Below the pieces are notes generated by a model, which did not search any database, was not told the origin of the DNA, and worked only from the letters and a program-made list of their open reading frames with translations. This document shows positions 1-12,400 of a stretch of DNA of 64,000 nucleotides, piece after piece (the stretch's first letter is position 1; the number at the start of each line of letters is the position of its first letter). Location: assembly GCA_037833965.1 (NCBI GenBank), contig AP031358.1, positions 9,246,001 through 9,310,000 on the forward strand, in the 5' to 3' direction. Position numbers and translations under genes: made by a program. The stretch is from Marchantia polymorpha subsp. ruderalis. Taxonomy: Eukaryota > Streptophyta > Marchantiopsida > Marchantiales > Marchantiaceae.

Positions 1-1659
1 GCCTCAAACACACCGATTGAAACAAAAAAGTTTGTAAGAATATTTCAACTGGAAACTTTGACTAACTCAAACTTTTGATAAAATACTATTGTTATATTTT
101 ATTTTTCATTTTTTACTAAATTCATTTATAATGATATTTTTAAATCCATGTTGAAAATATTTATTTTATTATTTCAAAATATTATTATTATTATTATAAA
201 TTATTGTATAAATATGTTGAATTAATATTTATTTTCATATATTAAATTTTCAAAATAAGGTTGATGATTGTAAGTGATGTTTTCATTGTTGAATGAACTC
301 AAGCAAGAACATCATCTGAGAATTATTTTTACAATCCAAATCATTATGGAAATATTGTAAGTAGTCAACTAAGATATTGGTTAGTTTTGGTTGGTTCAAT
401 CAAAAGTTGGTTAAGTGAATTATTCTGCCATTACATAATCAAAATTTCCTCTGAAAAATCACACAATAAAAATCTTCAAATTCCATTTTCTTGGACTAGA
501 AAATAAAATTCATTTCATCTTTGTCTACTACTTTTCTGAGCTGCATGTCTTGAGTGACATTTGTCTTTGAAATGTCACAAATATCATTAAATTATATATT
601 TATATGTTTACATTTATGAATAATATTTGATCATCTCTTTTGTTAAACTGAAATTCTCACGCTAAAGAAAAAACTGAATTCCTTATCATGTAATCTGAAG
701 ATTATAATCATGACAGGTTATAATTTACATTTAGAAATTTGAGCAAAATGTTGAAGTTTTCAAGTAATATCATCAATGGATGTCAATATGAGTAATTTAT
801 ATGTAATAGCCAAAACAAATATATTTGATCAATCTTCAATTTTGAAAAGAAAAATATGAATTAAAATCTTTACATATATAAGGTAGAAACTATGTAAAAT
901 CATTTTAAACTTGAGAAAGTCAAATTTATTTTGGAAAAAAATGTTATGATTAGAGATATAAATTTTTCTATGTAAATATTGATATTTTCCACTTTTTTTA
1001 TATAAATTTAATTATGAGTATTTTAATCAATTTTTATATCAATTTTTCTAATAAATTTTTTATTTCATTTTATTTTTGTTAAAAAATAAAAATAATTATT
1101 TGTCAAAATTTTAGAAACACAATCATTTAACTTATAATTAAATCAAGTAAACTTAGATTTTTTGGTATTTTCACAAATAAATATTCAAAATACAAAATTG
1201 AATCCTTATCTATTTCAGAAAGTTATTCATTTCATTGATTTTCTTCAAATGACTTTCTGAAAATTATATAATCACGTATCTCAGTGATCTAATTTTTATC
1301 CAACATTTCTGAATAATTTTTCAATTTTTTTTTGGTGTTTTAAAAACTTGATTATTACAGTATAAAGATTTATGCAATAAAAATCGTGTTGCCTGTACAA
1401 TATTAAAATACAAGATTATTATAGTTTATTGAAAAAAAATCAAGAAAAATCAATTGTTTTATGTGTATTTATGTATTTATGTTAATGTCTAAATATAATG
1501 AAATCATTTGTTATTTGTGAAGAATTATAAAGATTGAAACTAAGGAATTGTTTCATTCAAAAAAGTTTGTTCAATTATAATAGATTTATTGGAAATTTTA
1601 ATTAAAATTATTTATTATTTCTATTAATGACAATAATAAAAATCAATTCTTGGTCTATT
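1..1659. other. AT-rich intergenic DNA
   Basis: Very AT-rich sequence with many short poly-A/T runs and an ATT microsatellite near 181-200. I see no open reading frame, tRNA or splice-supported exon on either strand. It resembles the other AT-rich spacers of this window, which probably derive from old transposons. Confidence 0.7.
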
Positions 1660-2240
1660 CAATGATTTTGGCAGAGCTTCGCTCCCAAATATATCACTTT
1701 CTGGACCCATGTGACTGATGATAGTGACATGCAAGCGACAAACAAAATAAGTGGTTCACCCTTATGGGCTCCGTCCACGGGCAAAAGAAAAGGGCTCTGA
1801 TAAAAAACATGCAACGGGAGGTTAAAAACTAGTGACGGGGGTGTAAGTACCCAATTCTAACCAACTTCAACGCACTGAAAATAGAGGGTTAAAAAAAAAG
1901 ACTTATCTGCAACATATATATAATTAATTTTGGCAGTATCCATATCCATGACTTGTGTGACGCTTCTGCAGTAAAAAAATTTAACGAGTATCTATATATA
2001 CTATTATGAAGTTAGGGTTGAAGAGCCTAAATACTTATAAATAGATTGCAATCCCTAAGACACTTTGAACGAACTCCCTATACAAACTTCTTTGTCTAGC
2101 CTTAGTCTCAGCACATGAAATTTACCATTGTACAACTTGGACTAGCCAAGAACTTATGTAAGTTGGCACGTTGGGTGGGCCGAGAATTAGTGACGAAAAC
2201 ATAATCACAAATTTAATTCGTTTTCAAGAATTAAGACTCA
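1660..2240 (+). mobile_element. Possible LTR-like fragment
   Basis: A stretch of more balanced composition inside AT-rich DNA. It contains a TATA-like CTTATAAATAG at about 2035-2045. About 120 bases further on it has TTGGCACGTTGGGTGGGCC at about 2163-2181, which loosely resembles the tRNA-primed start (TTGGCGCCGTTG type) after the 5' LTR of plant Ty3/gypsy elements. I could not find the second LTR or any gag/pol translation beside it, so this may be a solo or truncated LTR, or a chance resemblance. Confidence 0.25.
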
Positions 2241-4080
2241 AGCAGAACGTATATAGGAATGGGAAACTCTAAAAACTTGCACATGGACCAATTCGCTTGT
2301 ACGGTACCGTCTGCTCAGAAAAGAGAACATGTCTCGCTTCCAATCGTGTTTTCCGAAACTTTGCTTCTGGTATGAGTGCATAACTGAAGTCTAACTTTAC
2401 AACTTTGAGGAAATTATCAAGCGGAAAGCATGATCAAAAATTATTTGTGATTTTTATTTCATATTATTTAAATTAACGTGTATGAGATCTTATATTGATA
2501 TTCATTGAAATACATTATGGTTAATTTAAATTAAAATATGATTATTTACCTCAAAAAAATTATTGAAAATGTAAATTTTTTTATTTTATGTGTAATTATT
2601 TACTTCAACTATAAATATTAATTTATTATGATACATATAACTCTATCGAACTAACTAAGAATATGATAAGGCTTATGATTAAATAAATGTTATCTAAATA
2701 ATGATGTTCCTATTAAAAATGATTATTTCATGTATTTTGATAAAGCTTTATTATTATTATTTTAAAGAAATTAATTTAAGATCATAAGCAATAGCTATTG
2801 ATTAAAAAATATAAAAATCTTTAGGATATTAAAATTCATAAATTTAAATTAAATTATATAAATATCTCATATCTTCATGATTTTAATAAATCTTAATTAA
2901 ATAGAGACAATAAAAGTTATCTTATGTGATCAAGATGTTAAATAATCTATAAAAAATATTGCATGTTTATTGGTTTGATTTTCTCATTTTTATTCATACA
3001 GATTGTTTTATTTTGATGATATTTTTTCAAATAATCCTATATAAGTTTTATAAATATTAAGTTATTTTTTTTAAATTTGAAATTTTGATGAAAATATCAT
3101 TGAAAATTTTAATTAATTTAGATTATTATTTAATAATAAGAATAATAAGTTAGATTGTCTTTAATTCACATAGATTTATGTGTGATATAAAAATGAGAAT
3201 TTTTTCATAATTATAGGTTTATTTGTTTAAAATTTATTATACGATAATTTTATAAAATCAATCAATCTTGATTTTTTGATATAAATTTGTCATATAAAAC
3301 TGGTATTCATCTTTGACTTACTTGTTAAAAACTTAATGAAGTTTATATCTATTATAAATTCTATATACTATACACAATTCAAATTGGACTTTTTATATTA
3401 AAAATTTGAATTTAATAAGATTTGACTGACTATGAATTTTATTAAATTTTACATACATATTAATAGAGGATTTTTATATGCAAAATTCATGAATATTGAT
3501 GATTGTAACTATTGAACATTTGAACATAATTATTGATGATGTTTTTTGGGATATTTAATGTTATCACACAAGGTTAGTGTAGTTTATATAATGAGTTAAG
3601 TACATAGAATTCAGGGAGTATGAAACCTTGTGGGTATAAAGAAGGTGAAAATTTACTAAGAAAGGGAATGAAATAATATACCCTAACTTCAACACCATAT
3701 GACTAAAAGAACATGCATAAATATGCTTTGTAATACTTCGTTTGTTTGGAGTGAACATAATCAGTAGTAGTTAATTTTTTTCCAAATTTCATGCAGTTAT
3801 ACGATTTTGATTTTATGAACTAACTTATATTTTTTTACATTTTAGTTACTTTGAATATCATTGATCATATTAGTTGTTAATGTCTAGGAGTGTTGACATA
3901 AAAATTAACAAATACAAATAGAATTTGAGTTAAACAGTCCTCTGTTTTTTTGGTAGCCTTGCTGAAGTGAACAACAAATCACATGTGTAAAGAAATATAT
4001 TTGATTTTTTTTTTGTAAAAATTGAAAAATTTGACACTATCTAAATTTTTTTTTGAAAATATATGTGCAAAAAAAAATTT
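2241..4080. other. AT-rich intergenic DNA
   Basis: Nothing recognisable beyond AT-rich low-complexity sequence. The longest open frame (64 codons, minus strand, 3564-3758) shows no family features and is treated as chance. Confidence 0.65.
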
Positions 4081-4460
4081 GCTTGATGTGACCCCAAGAA
4101 ACTCAAAACACTTGATGTGACCCAAAAAATTTCATTTTATCCTATGGGACCCCATCGACGGCCTGCAGCCCCACCGTTAGTGATTTCCAGTATTATCCGG
4201 GGTTACTTCCAATAAAAAAATGAAATCACGTTTCAGACTCATGGTGCTGGTAGTTCTCATGGCTGCAAAGTTCGCAGCCATGTCCAAGAACTCACGGCCC
4301 GTTTTCTTAGACATAGTCTTTGGCCCAAAAGTGGCTCACGCTCCCACTCTATAGAACAAATCAGTAGGTTATTAGAACATGGTTCACCGCGACGGTAGAA
4401 TGGGTCCCATCGGGTAAATTGAAACCTGTTGGGTCACTTCAACAGGTTTGAGTTCCAATT
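4081..4460. repeat. Small GC-richer island with two hairpins and a short direct repeat
   Basis: The island begins with a direct repeat of CTTGATGTGACCC (about 4083 and 4109). It holds a perfect 9-bp hairpin CATGGCTGC/GCAGCCATG (4258-4282, 7-nt loop). It also holds a perfect 10-bp hairpin AAACCTGTTG/CAACAGGTTT (4422-4449, 8-nt loop). Sequences related to ATGGGACCCCAT appear near both edges. The compactness and composition suggest a small insertion, but no transposase or clear target-site duplication is visible. Confidence 0.4.
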
Positions 4461-5430
4461 ATAGTTTCTTGCAAAACTATAATATATCATTCTACATGTG
4501 TATGATATAATATTTCATATTTTTGAATTTTTGCTTAGGCAAATAAGTAAATTTTGAAATTCAAAGTAATTTTAAATGATACAAGACTTAAGATATTAAA
4601 TTCGTGATTCATTCAATTTTATAGCATGCTGATATACCAATTTTTCAAAGAGTATATATAAAGATAATACTTGGTATAGAATATATTTCTTTATTTGATA
4701 CTGAGGAGAACTTATTATATTTTAATTGTATTGTTTCATCCTTGACACTTATATGAAATAATATCAAAATTTTTGCCATCTAAATTTAATTTTTGAATTG
4801 GAAATAATTTTTTCTAATAGATTATGATCCAACCATGTACAACTCGGATTCGTGGATCTAAGTTCAATCATAAAAATTGAACTTTTTCTACCTTTTATAT
4901 TTCTGACTGTTTGAAACGTTGGTACACACTATTTGAAGTATATAAAATTAATATCCTTGTACATTCCTTGATAAACTTTAACTCAATAATATTCTAGATA
5001 TACGCAAGGAGTGATATCCTTCATAGATGCGCCGGTTTTATCATTGGTTATATACAAACGTTTACTAGGAGAGTTACAAGGGGGAATGCAATGTACAGCC
5101 CAATTTACTATGATCATATTTGTCTAAGTCAATTTATTGATTAGAAATTTACAAAATTGATGAAAAATCTCAAGTCCATCAGATTATAAAGCTTTATGCA
5201 CCAACAAGCGTTTGAGAATAAATTATGCGATTTCTAAACTCCAACTTCTCAAAAATCACTTAAACCAAAAACTTTGCTCCAGATAACTCAAATGAAGGGT
5301 ATTTCCTTCTACAAAAAGTGGCAAGGAAAGAATTATTTCACAAACAATGTTCTAAAAATATAATAAGAAATAAGCTCCAATGTTTTACCGGTGTATAACG
5401 CTATAAATAAATAAATATATATGTATATCA
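4461..5430. other. AT-rich intergenic DNA
   Basis: No gene, RNA or structured repeat recognised. AT-rich throughout, ending where composition shifts sharply at about 5440. Confidence 0.65.
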
Positions 5431-6475
5431 CTCCTACAAGTTTGAATTGCCGCCCGCAGACTCCTGGCAGAGCGCCGGCTCAGGTTTCAAGCTTCTTGCA
5501 AAACGAACGGAGGACAAGACAGGCATTTTTCAAAGATAGCAGACACGTTGTCGAGAGGAAGCGTTGAAGGAAATTCAAGGAAGAGGACGTAGCGACGACG
5601 GAAGGACATAAGTCGGCGAGTCAGTCAGTCAATGGAGCAAGTCCATGCTCGCTTGCAGCGGCACCCGCTACGTTTTGAAAAGTGCAGACCGGACGTTGAG
5701 CCGCGTCTAGTCCACGTCATCAGTCAGTCCGTCCCCCAGTCCCTCACGTTCCGAGCAACAACTTCACCAACACATTATCTTGAATGAGGCCCAGTACCCC
5801 TCACCCCCACCCCGCACCCCACGTCAGGCCTCGATGGGCCTTGCCGTCCGCTTTGCTCCATCACTCGCTTCGTACTCTCTTTCCAGCTCTGGGGCCATGG
5901 CGACCTTCGTCCTCATTCTGACACAAAAGGGCGACGAGGGGAGGCGGGCGTGGTGTGGCCAGGCCACTACAGTCGCAGGACGAGGAATTAATTCCCTCTG
6001 GACTTGCAGGCTACTCTGTGTTTAGCCACTTTACAGGGTCTGGGTCTTGGGAAATTAGAATAATTTGCTGCACTTTGAACAAATGACTGTAGGTTTGGGA
6101 GCCAACGTTGCCTTTGGATGTACAAAGTGCCTCTTCTTCTCTTCAATTTTTTAACAGTGGTTATAGTGGAAGCGGAGAAAGTTTTGTCAGAGCCAGAAGT
6201 CTCGTTTTGATTCGAGTTACTCGACGAGAAGTTATTGTACTTTCTAATTTGCTATATTGAAGCTGTGACGGATAGTTCACAAGATTAGCTTTTGTTGGAG
6301 TCGAGACCTTTTGCTCCTCAAGTGTTCGAACGTGTGCTGGAGAAATTTTGGTTCTCGTAGTTAGAATATGAGCTGAGGGTAAGGAATTTCTTGATATATG
6401 GAATGTTTGTGTTAAGCTGAGTTCCTTCAGAGCATATTTAGACCAGGAAGCCGTAGCTATTCCAGTAATTCCATC
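5431..6475. other. Moderate-GC region without a recognised gene
   Basis: Composition becomes gene-like at about 5440, with several GTCAGTCAGT-type short repeats near 5620-5735 and a C-rich stretch near 5795-5830. Short open frames exist on both strands (for example 5780-6025 plus and 6161-6541 minus), but none shows a protein-family motif, codon-supported splice structure or long continuity. It could be a promoter/UTR region or non-coding transcript. Confidence 0.4.
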
Positions 6476-6521
6476 CCTGGCCTGAATCTTACCACAGAAA
6501 ATTGAAGATCGTCTTCCACAA

Positions 6522-7034
6522 ATGCTACCTTCATCAATCACGTTGTCGACGTGATTCAGAGTTTTGGGACGTGTGGTTTGGCAACATATTTTTCTTGAGG
6601 GTATAAGATCGAGGGTTTAGGTCATTTCTTTCCGCAGACTTCCGTACTTGATATTTGATCGATCGTACGCACTGAAGTGAAATCCTTTCATAGACAGGAT
6701 CGAGGAGGTGCACATGTACCTTCTCTTCGGGGCTGAGGACAGAAGAGAAACCTACCACCATGTACCACCATGCTTGAAACGTAAACACACAATTTAAAGA
6801 CTGCCTTGCACCTATGCTACCTTCATCATTCACGTTGTGGATGCGACTCACAGTTTTAGACGTGTGGTTCGGCAACATGTTTCCCTTTAGGATATACGAG
6901 ATAGTCAGTTTTTTTGTGGGTAGGCTTCCGTACTTGATCTTGATCGATCGTACGTACTAAAGTGATAAATTCATAAACTGGAACGAGGAGGTGCACATGT
7001 ACATTCTTTTAAGGATTGAGGCCAGGAGAGAAAC
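6522..7034. repeat. Diverged tandem duplication, two copies, 292-bp period
   Basis: Copy 1 (about 6522-6750) and copy 2 (about 6814-7034) share ordered blocks. These are ATGCTACCTTCATCA at the start, then GGCAACAT, CTTCCGTACTTGAT, GATCGATCGTACG, GAGGAGGTGCACATGTAC and AGAGAAAC. The offset is a constant 292 bp. Similarity is clear but imperfect, and weaker similarity extends upstream of each copy. Minus-strand frames across both copies begin with related residues (DEGSI), which follows from the duplication and is not independent evidence for a gene. Confidence 0.85.
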
Positions 7035-9379
7035 GTGTGCTCACGGGAATGAGTTTGTTGAAGTGTGTCAGATGCCATTCGAGCTTTGAGTGAAAAGTTC
7101 GTTGCCCTGCGTTAAAGAAATTGATGACAGTCACGGTCAGTTGAGTAAATTGATGATAACTGATTTACTCCATCCGAGGTGTAAAGGCCCATTGAGGCCT
7201 TTGCATCTCGGATGTAGTAAATCTGTGATTGTCTGTTGAGAGATTCAGCACAATTAGAAATTTGAGGTTGAGCACCAAGCAACGCCATAAGCATGGTGCA
7301 AAAACAACGTTCTCCTGTTTCTCGGAAGATAGACTCGGACACGCACATATGAGAATATTTCTAATAAGTACCGAATATTAAAAATCAGCCTGGTTTAGGA
7401 CTAAACCGACGGGCGCTGAGAAAGAAAAGTACAAGTTCACGATGTCATGAGGCATTTCACCGAGCTTTAGTGGCCGCGACCCACAAACAAAAAGGTACAA
7501 GTGAAGAATCTTTGTGAATTGTGGATCAGGAACTGATTCTTGATAGTTCGGTACCTATTAGAAATATTGTCATATGTGCGATCCTTGAGAGTACTCTTTG
7601 TTCTAAAAACTCTTCGTAAGAGTAAATACCTTCAGTGCAATGAGTGCAGGGCCTGCACACTTTCCCGAACGCAGACGCCTTTCGGCCGCGACACAGCACC
7701 GAGCGACTGACAACAATGGTGACAGCAGAGGCGACAAGAAGAAGTTTCTCACAGAGAAAGGACAAGTCTTGTGACAAGACCGACATATGGTCCAGTTGAA
7801 GACCGTCTCGATAAACCTTAGGCTTGCAATGAGCGGTTGCGTAGGATCAAGTAACCTTGTCATGAACGTGTGCCGCACCTCAAGGACGACGTGACGAAGA
7901 GATTAGCACCTCCAGAATGGCAATTTTCCATACTTCCCCAATACTGGTATACTGTATACTGTACGTGACAGAAGTGCCAGAATTTAGAGGTAGGAAACAC
8001 GAGATATATCAACGAGATGCTGCGTCTCAGTAACAACACCCATCGTAAAGCCCTTCTTGGTCACGCAAAGGAAAGTCAGCGTCCCCATTTGTGTCACCTG
8101 ATTGTGTCGTGTTTCTCAGAGTCCACAGACAAAGCACCATATCGGGATAAGCACAAACCCATAGATCGAGAGGTGGAGATGGTCCAAGAAGTAGTCCAAA
8201 AGAGTCCGTGAAATTGTAGAACAAACCAAACTTGTGTGCAAAAATCATTCCGAAATCAGCCCAGCCGAAATAGTTCGCGACCCAAAATGCACATTAATAA
8301 ATCTTCACGTCATCGTATGCTGATTAGAGGCCAAAATAGAAACCAACTCTACTCTAGTCCTGAACGTTAATAAATTACCTTCAGAGAAATGCTTTCCATA
8401 CAGGAATCGAAATGTGGCCTATCTATGGTAGCATGATAACAAAGTGCAGAATGACAACAGAGAGCGAGCAGATATCGCAACTCACTTTAGGAGGAAACCT
8501 TCATCTTGAAGGAGACTGCCTGTATGATGTGTACTACTAAATGTGTATGCGAGGCAAACACCTGCACTTAATTTTCGTTTAAAATACAGGCAAAGAAGTT
8601 ATCATGTACAATTCGTAGTTACACATTAGGGTCTGCCAGTTAAGTACTATTTATTTTTAAACAGAGACTCTGTCAACTTCTACCTTCACAAAAGAGAAAG
8701 ATATAGCTTCGTCAAGAATGTTACCACCAGCCAGCGTGAGAATTTCCACACACTCGCTTCTATCATTTATTGCCAATTGTTTCACTCATCTGGCTTCACC
8801 AACTCGTAGATATAAAAGAAAATCATTTCAAGTTCAACTTTAATTTGAAGAAAAATACAGTTTTGCGGAATAAATCGTATGACGCAGACAGGATACCGCC
8901 GACGGCTTTCCACGCATTTGTTGCTTTCATTCTTAATGCTCAGATTCAGCGTCATTACAACTGTCTTCGACAAAAGGCTGATGTCTGGGCAGAAAAGGTG
9001 TTTCTCCTTCTCACATAAATTTGCCTGAGTCAGCTCAACATCAGGCTATATGCGCTCTGGCCCTCCCTATACCTCAATACTACATACAAAACTCAAAGTG
9101 GAAGAGTTCCAGTACTCAGTCAAGAGAGAAGTGAACTCCTGATTAAAACAGGGAGAACCTCTTTAAAAAATCCAGAAGATCCAGAAGACAATCTCTTTCT
9201 ACTAAGAGAATGGATGTCATTCATTTTTCTTAGGCAAATTGGTGGCTTTCAACATCGATTTTCCACTCAGAAGTATGGTACAGAATGCATCGCCCTTGCA
9301 TGATGAGCAAAAGGGGACTGTGTTGTATTCCTATGCGACTCCAACAACCGTACACTGAAACGGACGAAGAGCGACGAAG
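7035..9379. other. Unassigned region downstream of the BTB gene
   Basis: Mixed-composition DNA with only short, overlapping open frames on both strands (for example 7526-7786 and 7603-7878 minus, 8770-9018 plus) and no recognisable domain. The part next to 9379 must include the 3'UTR of the minus-strand BTB gene. I see no other exon candidates with flanking splice sites. Confidence 0.45.
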
Positions 9380-12300
9380 CTAGTGCCCGCTTGCAATGCT
9401 CTGTATGATTTCCAAAACTGCTTCTGGATCTTCGTTGCGGTATATAAGGCTACGAAGCTCGTCTGTGAAAGCCACCTGCTTCACATTGCGAGCGATGCAC
9501 TCGACACATGCCTTTTTTACCCAGTTGGCATCGTACAATCGTGCCTGATGTAATGTTTCCAATGCATTGAAAGGTAGAACCATACTTGCAACGGCAGTTT
9601 CACAAACTCTTTTGAGATCCGGAATGTCATATTTGTGAGCAGCTGCAAGGAGAGCCATACCATGCTCTTGCAGTGCCTTCGTATCATGATCCCCTGGAGC
9701 ACGGAAAATTCAAGTTCCCATCAATACAATGTCATTGTAGGGAACATTTCTAGTGATATTTTTCCTAGCAAAGAAAAAGAAAATTTTTGAACCGCTAATT
9801 TTTATAAATCCATTTTTTAACTTAGCTGTAAAGTATCGCACAGGACCAACCTATAAAGCTAAGGTTTGGAAAAAACTTGAAGGTCGACAAAGCCCATAAG
9901 GAGGCTATGAGACCGACGGCGGCAATTCTCCAGTATATCTCTTTGCAGACAGATACAACAAGAATAAGAAAAAAAAGGTGAAGCTCGTTCTAAGCTAGAG
10001 TACCCCGCGTGAATGAGAATGTAGGTGAGAATGAAAGTATATATACCAGTATAAATATACAACAAAAGAGCACGCATGGCTGGGGTTGGTACATCTGCAA
10101 CACGAATTACAGCGCATGTCTTCTCTTTCAGCTCATGTTCAAACATCGCTTTGAACACAGGAGACCTGCTTGCCTGCAAACGACGACGGTGCTTCCATAA
10201 GTCTTCAAGCAAAATTCTACAAAACATGATCTGTTTGCAACTAAATAATTCTCCATCCCACAAAACATGATCTGTTTGCAACTAAATAATTCTCCATCCC
10301 GTTTATGGTCAATAATATTGTGTTTGGATTACTCTTGTAGGCATGACCTATCGTGCAGAGAGAACACATTTGGTTACATTGACAAATCGGAAGAACTAAA
10401 ATCGATACTGCATGGAGAATTGATGCAAATTATTCTTTACCTAATACAAAGATGAGAGATCAGATTGATCCAATACTAAATAAAAACACCATGACTTCGA
10501 CATAGCTCATGGTGACGTCGAAGTAGCTGGGTGGTAGAGCCAGTACCGACTTCCAGTGGCCACGACAAATACAGCAGAACAAATGTAGAAATTTACACCA
10601 CAAACAGTTACACCACAAAATTATACAAAAGGAAGGTTAGTGTTTCGCTTGATTCTTATGCAGGAAGTTAAGACAAGAAGGACACAGATATGCTATTAAA
10701 GTAATGGATAAGAATTGCATCTAATGCGACAATTACCAAACTCAACTCGATGGTAATGTACGTCTCAATCATCATTTTCTAAGCCATCTCGGTCAAAAAA
10801 GACGGGTTCTTTATAATTTTCCACAAGACCTGCATATAGTTGGTTGGTCCAAAAGATTGACAAGAAAATAAGGAAGCCTCGAGCTCATCCACCTCTGCAA
10901 GATGGAGATCGTTAATGGGAGCAGCAGTCACGGGATTCAAGACACTGCCGGAAGTACAACCAGACCACAAACGAAACAAGTGTAGAGCCGAAGACGACCA
11001 TGCATATGGATCGATTGCAATTAAGGTGAGAAAAGAAACACTCAACTTGCTTAATAAAGATTCAGCACATGTAAGTAAGAGACAGTTGCTCACCAAATTA
11101 TCCATACATACTATTACAATGTGCGAAATACATAACTCAAAAGACAGACTGAAGTTCCACGTCCACAAAGACGCTAGGGACGTTTAAGTACAGGTTGCCT
11201 ACAAACATGTTATTAAGACAGCGATAGTCAGACTGGTTCTGAAGGTCAGGCTTTATTGACGTAAAATGCAGTCTACAGCGATCAAACGGGAACGAAAAGT
11301 TCTGGAGGGTCTGTAGGTGATGCCTTCCTCAAAGTGATCAGAGAATCCAGGACAATGGGTGCACAAACACAACTGATAAATAAAAACTGCGAAACAAATC
11401 CTGAGGTACTTAAAAAATCATTGCCAAATATGAATTAGACATGCAGATGCTATGTAAAGGGTTCTGAGACTCGAACTGAGCAGGTGATGAAGTTCAATTT
11501 CCGGGATGTGGAGGGAACAGGAGGAATTAATTTTGGGAAAACTTCTAACGAAAAGCCTGACGCATCGCCTTCTATATGTGAAAGCTTGACGTATCTCCAC
11601 GGAAATAAAAGCATCAGATTGAGTTGAATGAAGCAACATACAAACCTCAAAGACTAAAAAATAATAGATACTAATGAGAAACCATCGTATCGTGCACCGA
11701 ACTGAAAAGAGGATGAGATCTCAAGAGCAGGTTGTGACTCCACACTTTTCTGTAAGTATAATAACCAACTTGTAATTAATCACTGCATGCTCCCACTGAT
11801 GGTTCAATTTTAAGAAAAAAAAGTGCGATGGACAATCGATCTTATTACTTGGAACTATATCATATGAAGACCAAGGCATCCAGCTCAGAATCAGATCGGC
11901 CACTTCCTGAAGTCCAAACGTGTATCGTGGAAAACTTACAAAGTTCAAAGCTTTTTCTTGCCGAAAAAGTGCACACCATCTGAATTGATGATTGGGTCCC
12001 GGTTAGGAGGACGAACTGAGCGAAATCAGTCCTGACGTGCTTCCGTATTTTGATGTAGGGAAGAGAGGACTCTCACCAAAATAGCGCGATGTGCAGGAGT
12101 TTTATCGGTGTCTCCAGTTTCGATGGTAACGTCAGCATGAATTCCTTGCAGAAGCATTTCCCGGTACGAGGCGAGTGTGGCCTCAAGTCTCTGAGTGAGG
12201 GACCTTTCTTTCTGCAGATTTGCCTCTACGACCTGTAAATCACTTTCCGCATTTCTCCACCTCTGCTCGTTCCGGAAATCGCTCTCAGAGCGTTGCTCGT

Positions 12301-12400
12301 AACAACTGTGACAGTACGACACGCTGTTCTCGCAAACAAGTCCACACTGGAAGCAGATGTTCATATCGTTGCCTGCAACCTCCTTGCCCACAACTTCCAT
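9380..12400 (-). CDS. BTB/POZ domain protein, At4g08455-like (3 exons)
   Basis: Minus-strand exons 12077-12400, 10047-10173 and 9380-9693 join in frame to 254 residues. Donors are GTGAGA and GTATAT; acceptors are TTTGCAG and CTCCAG. The ATG at 12400 is the first in frame after an upstream TAG. Residues 16-33 form a CxxC-CxxC pair (C16, C19, C30, C33), and residues 40-82 are heptad-like and likely coiled coil. A BTB/POZ fold starts near residue 88, with the family motif AHRAILASRSPVFKAMF followed by a BACK-like helical tail. Order and length match Arabidopsis At4g08455 (about 243 residues, from memory). BTB proteins of this kind usually act as CUL3 ubiquitin-ligase adaptors; the substrate here is unknown. 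Intron 1 (10174-12076) is unusually long for this window. Confidence 0.9.
10219..10300. repeat. Perfect 41-bp tandem duplication in BTB intron 1
   Basis: 10219-10259 is repeated exactly at 10260-10300 with no spacer. The unit begins ACAAAACATGATCTG. On the minus strand it lies in intron 1, about 45-130 bases upstream of the acceptor for exon 2, where branch-point and polypyrimidine signals would be expected. Perfect identity implies a recent event, or an assembly artefact. Confidence 0.95.
10301..12076 (-). other. BTB intron 1 body; no independent gene recognised
   Basis: This is most of the 1.9-kb intron. A minus-strand frame at 10779-11168 could encode up to 129 residues (its acidic part contains LHLAEVDELEASLF), but no family was recognised. 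It could be an alternative terminal exon or chance. Confidence 0.5.
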
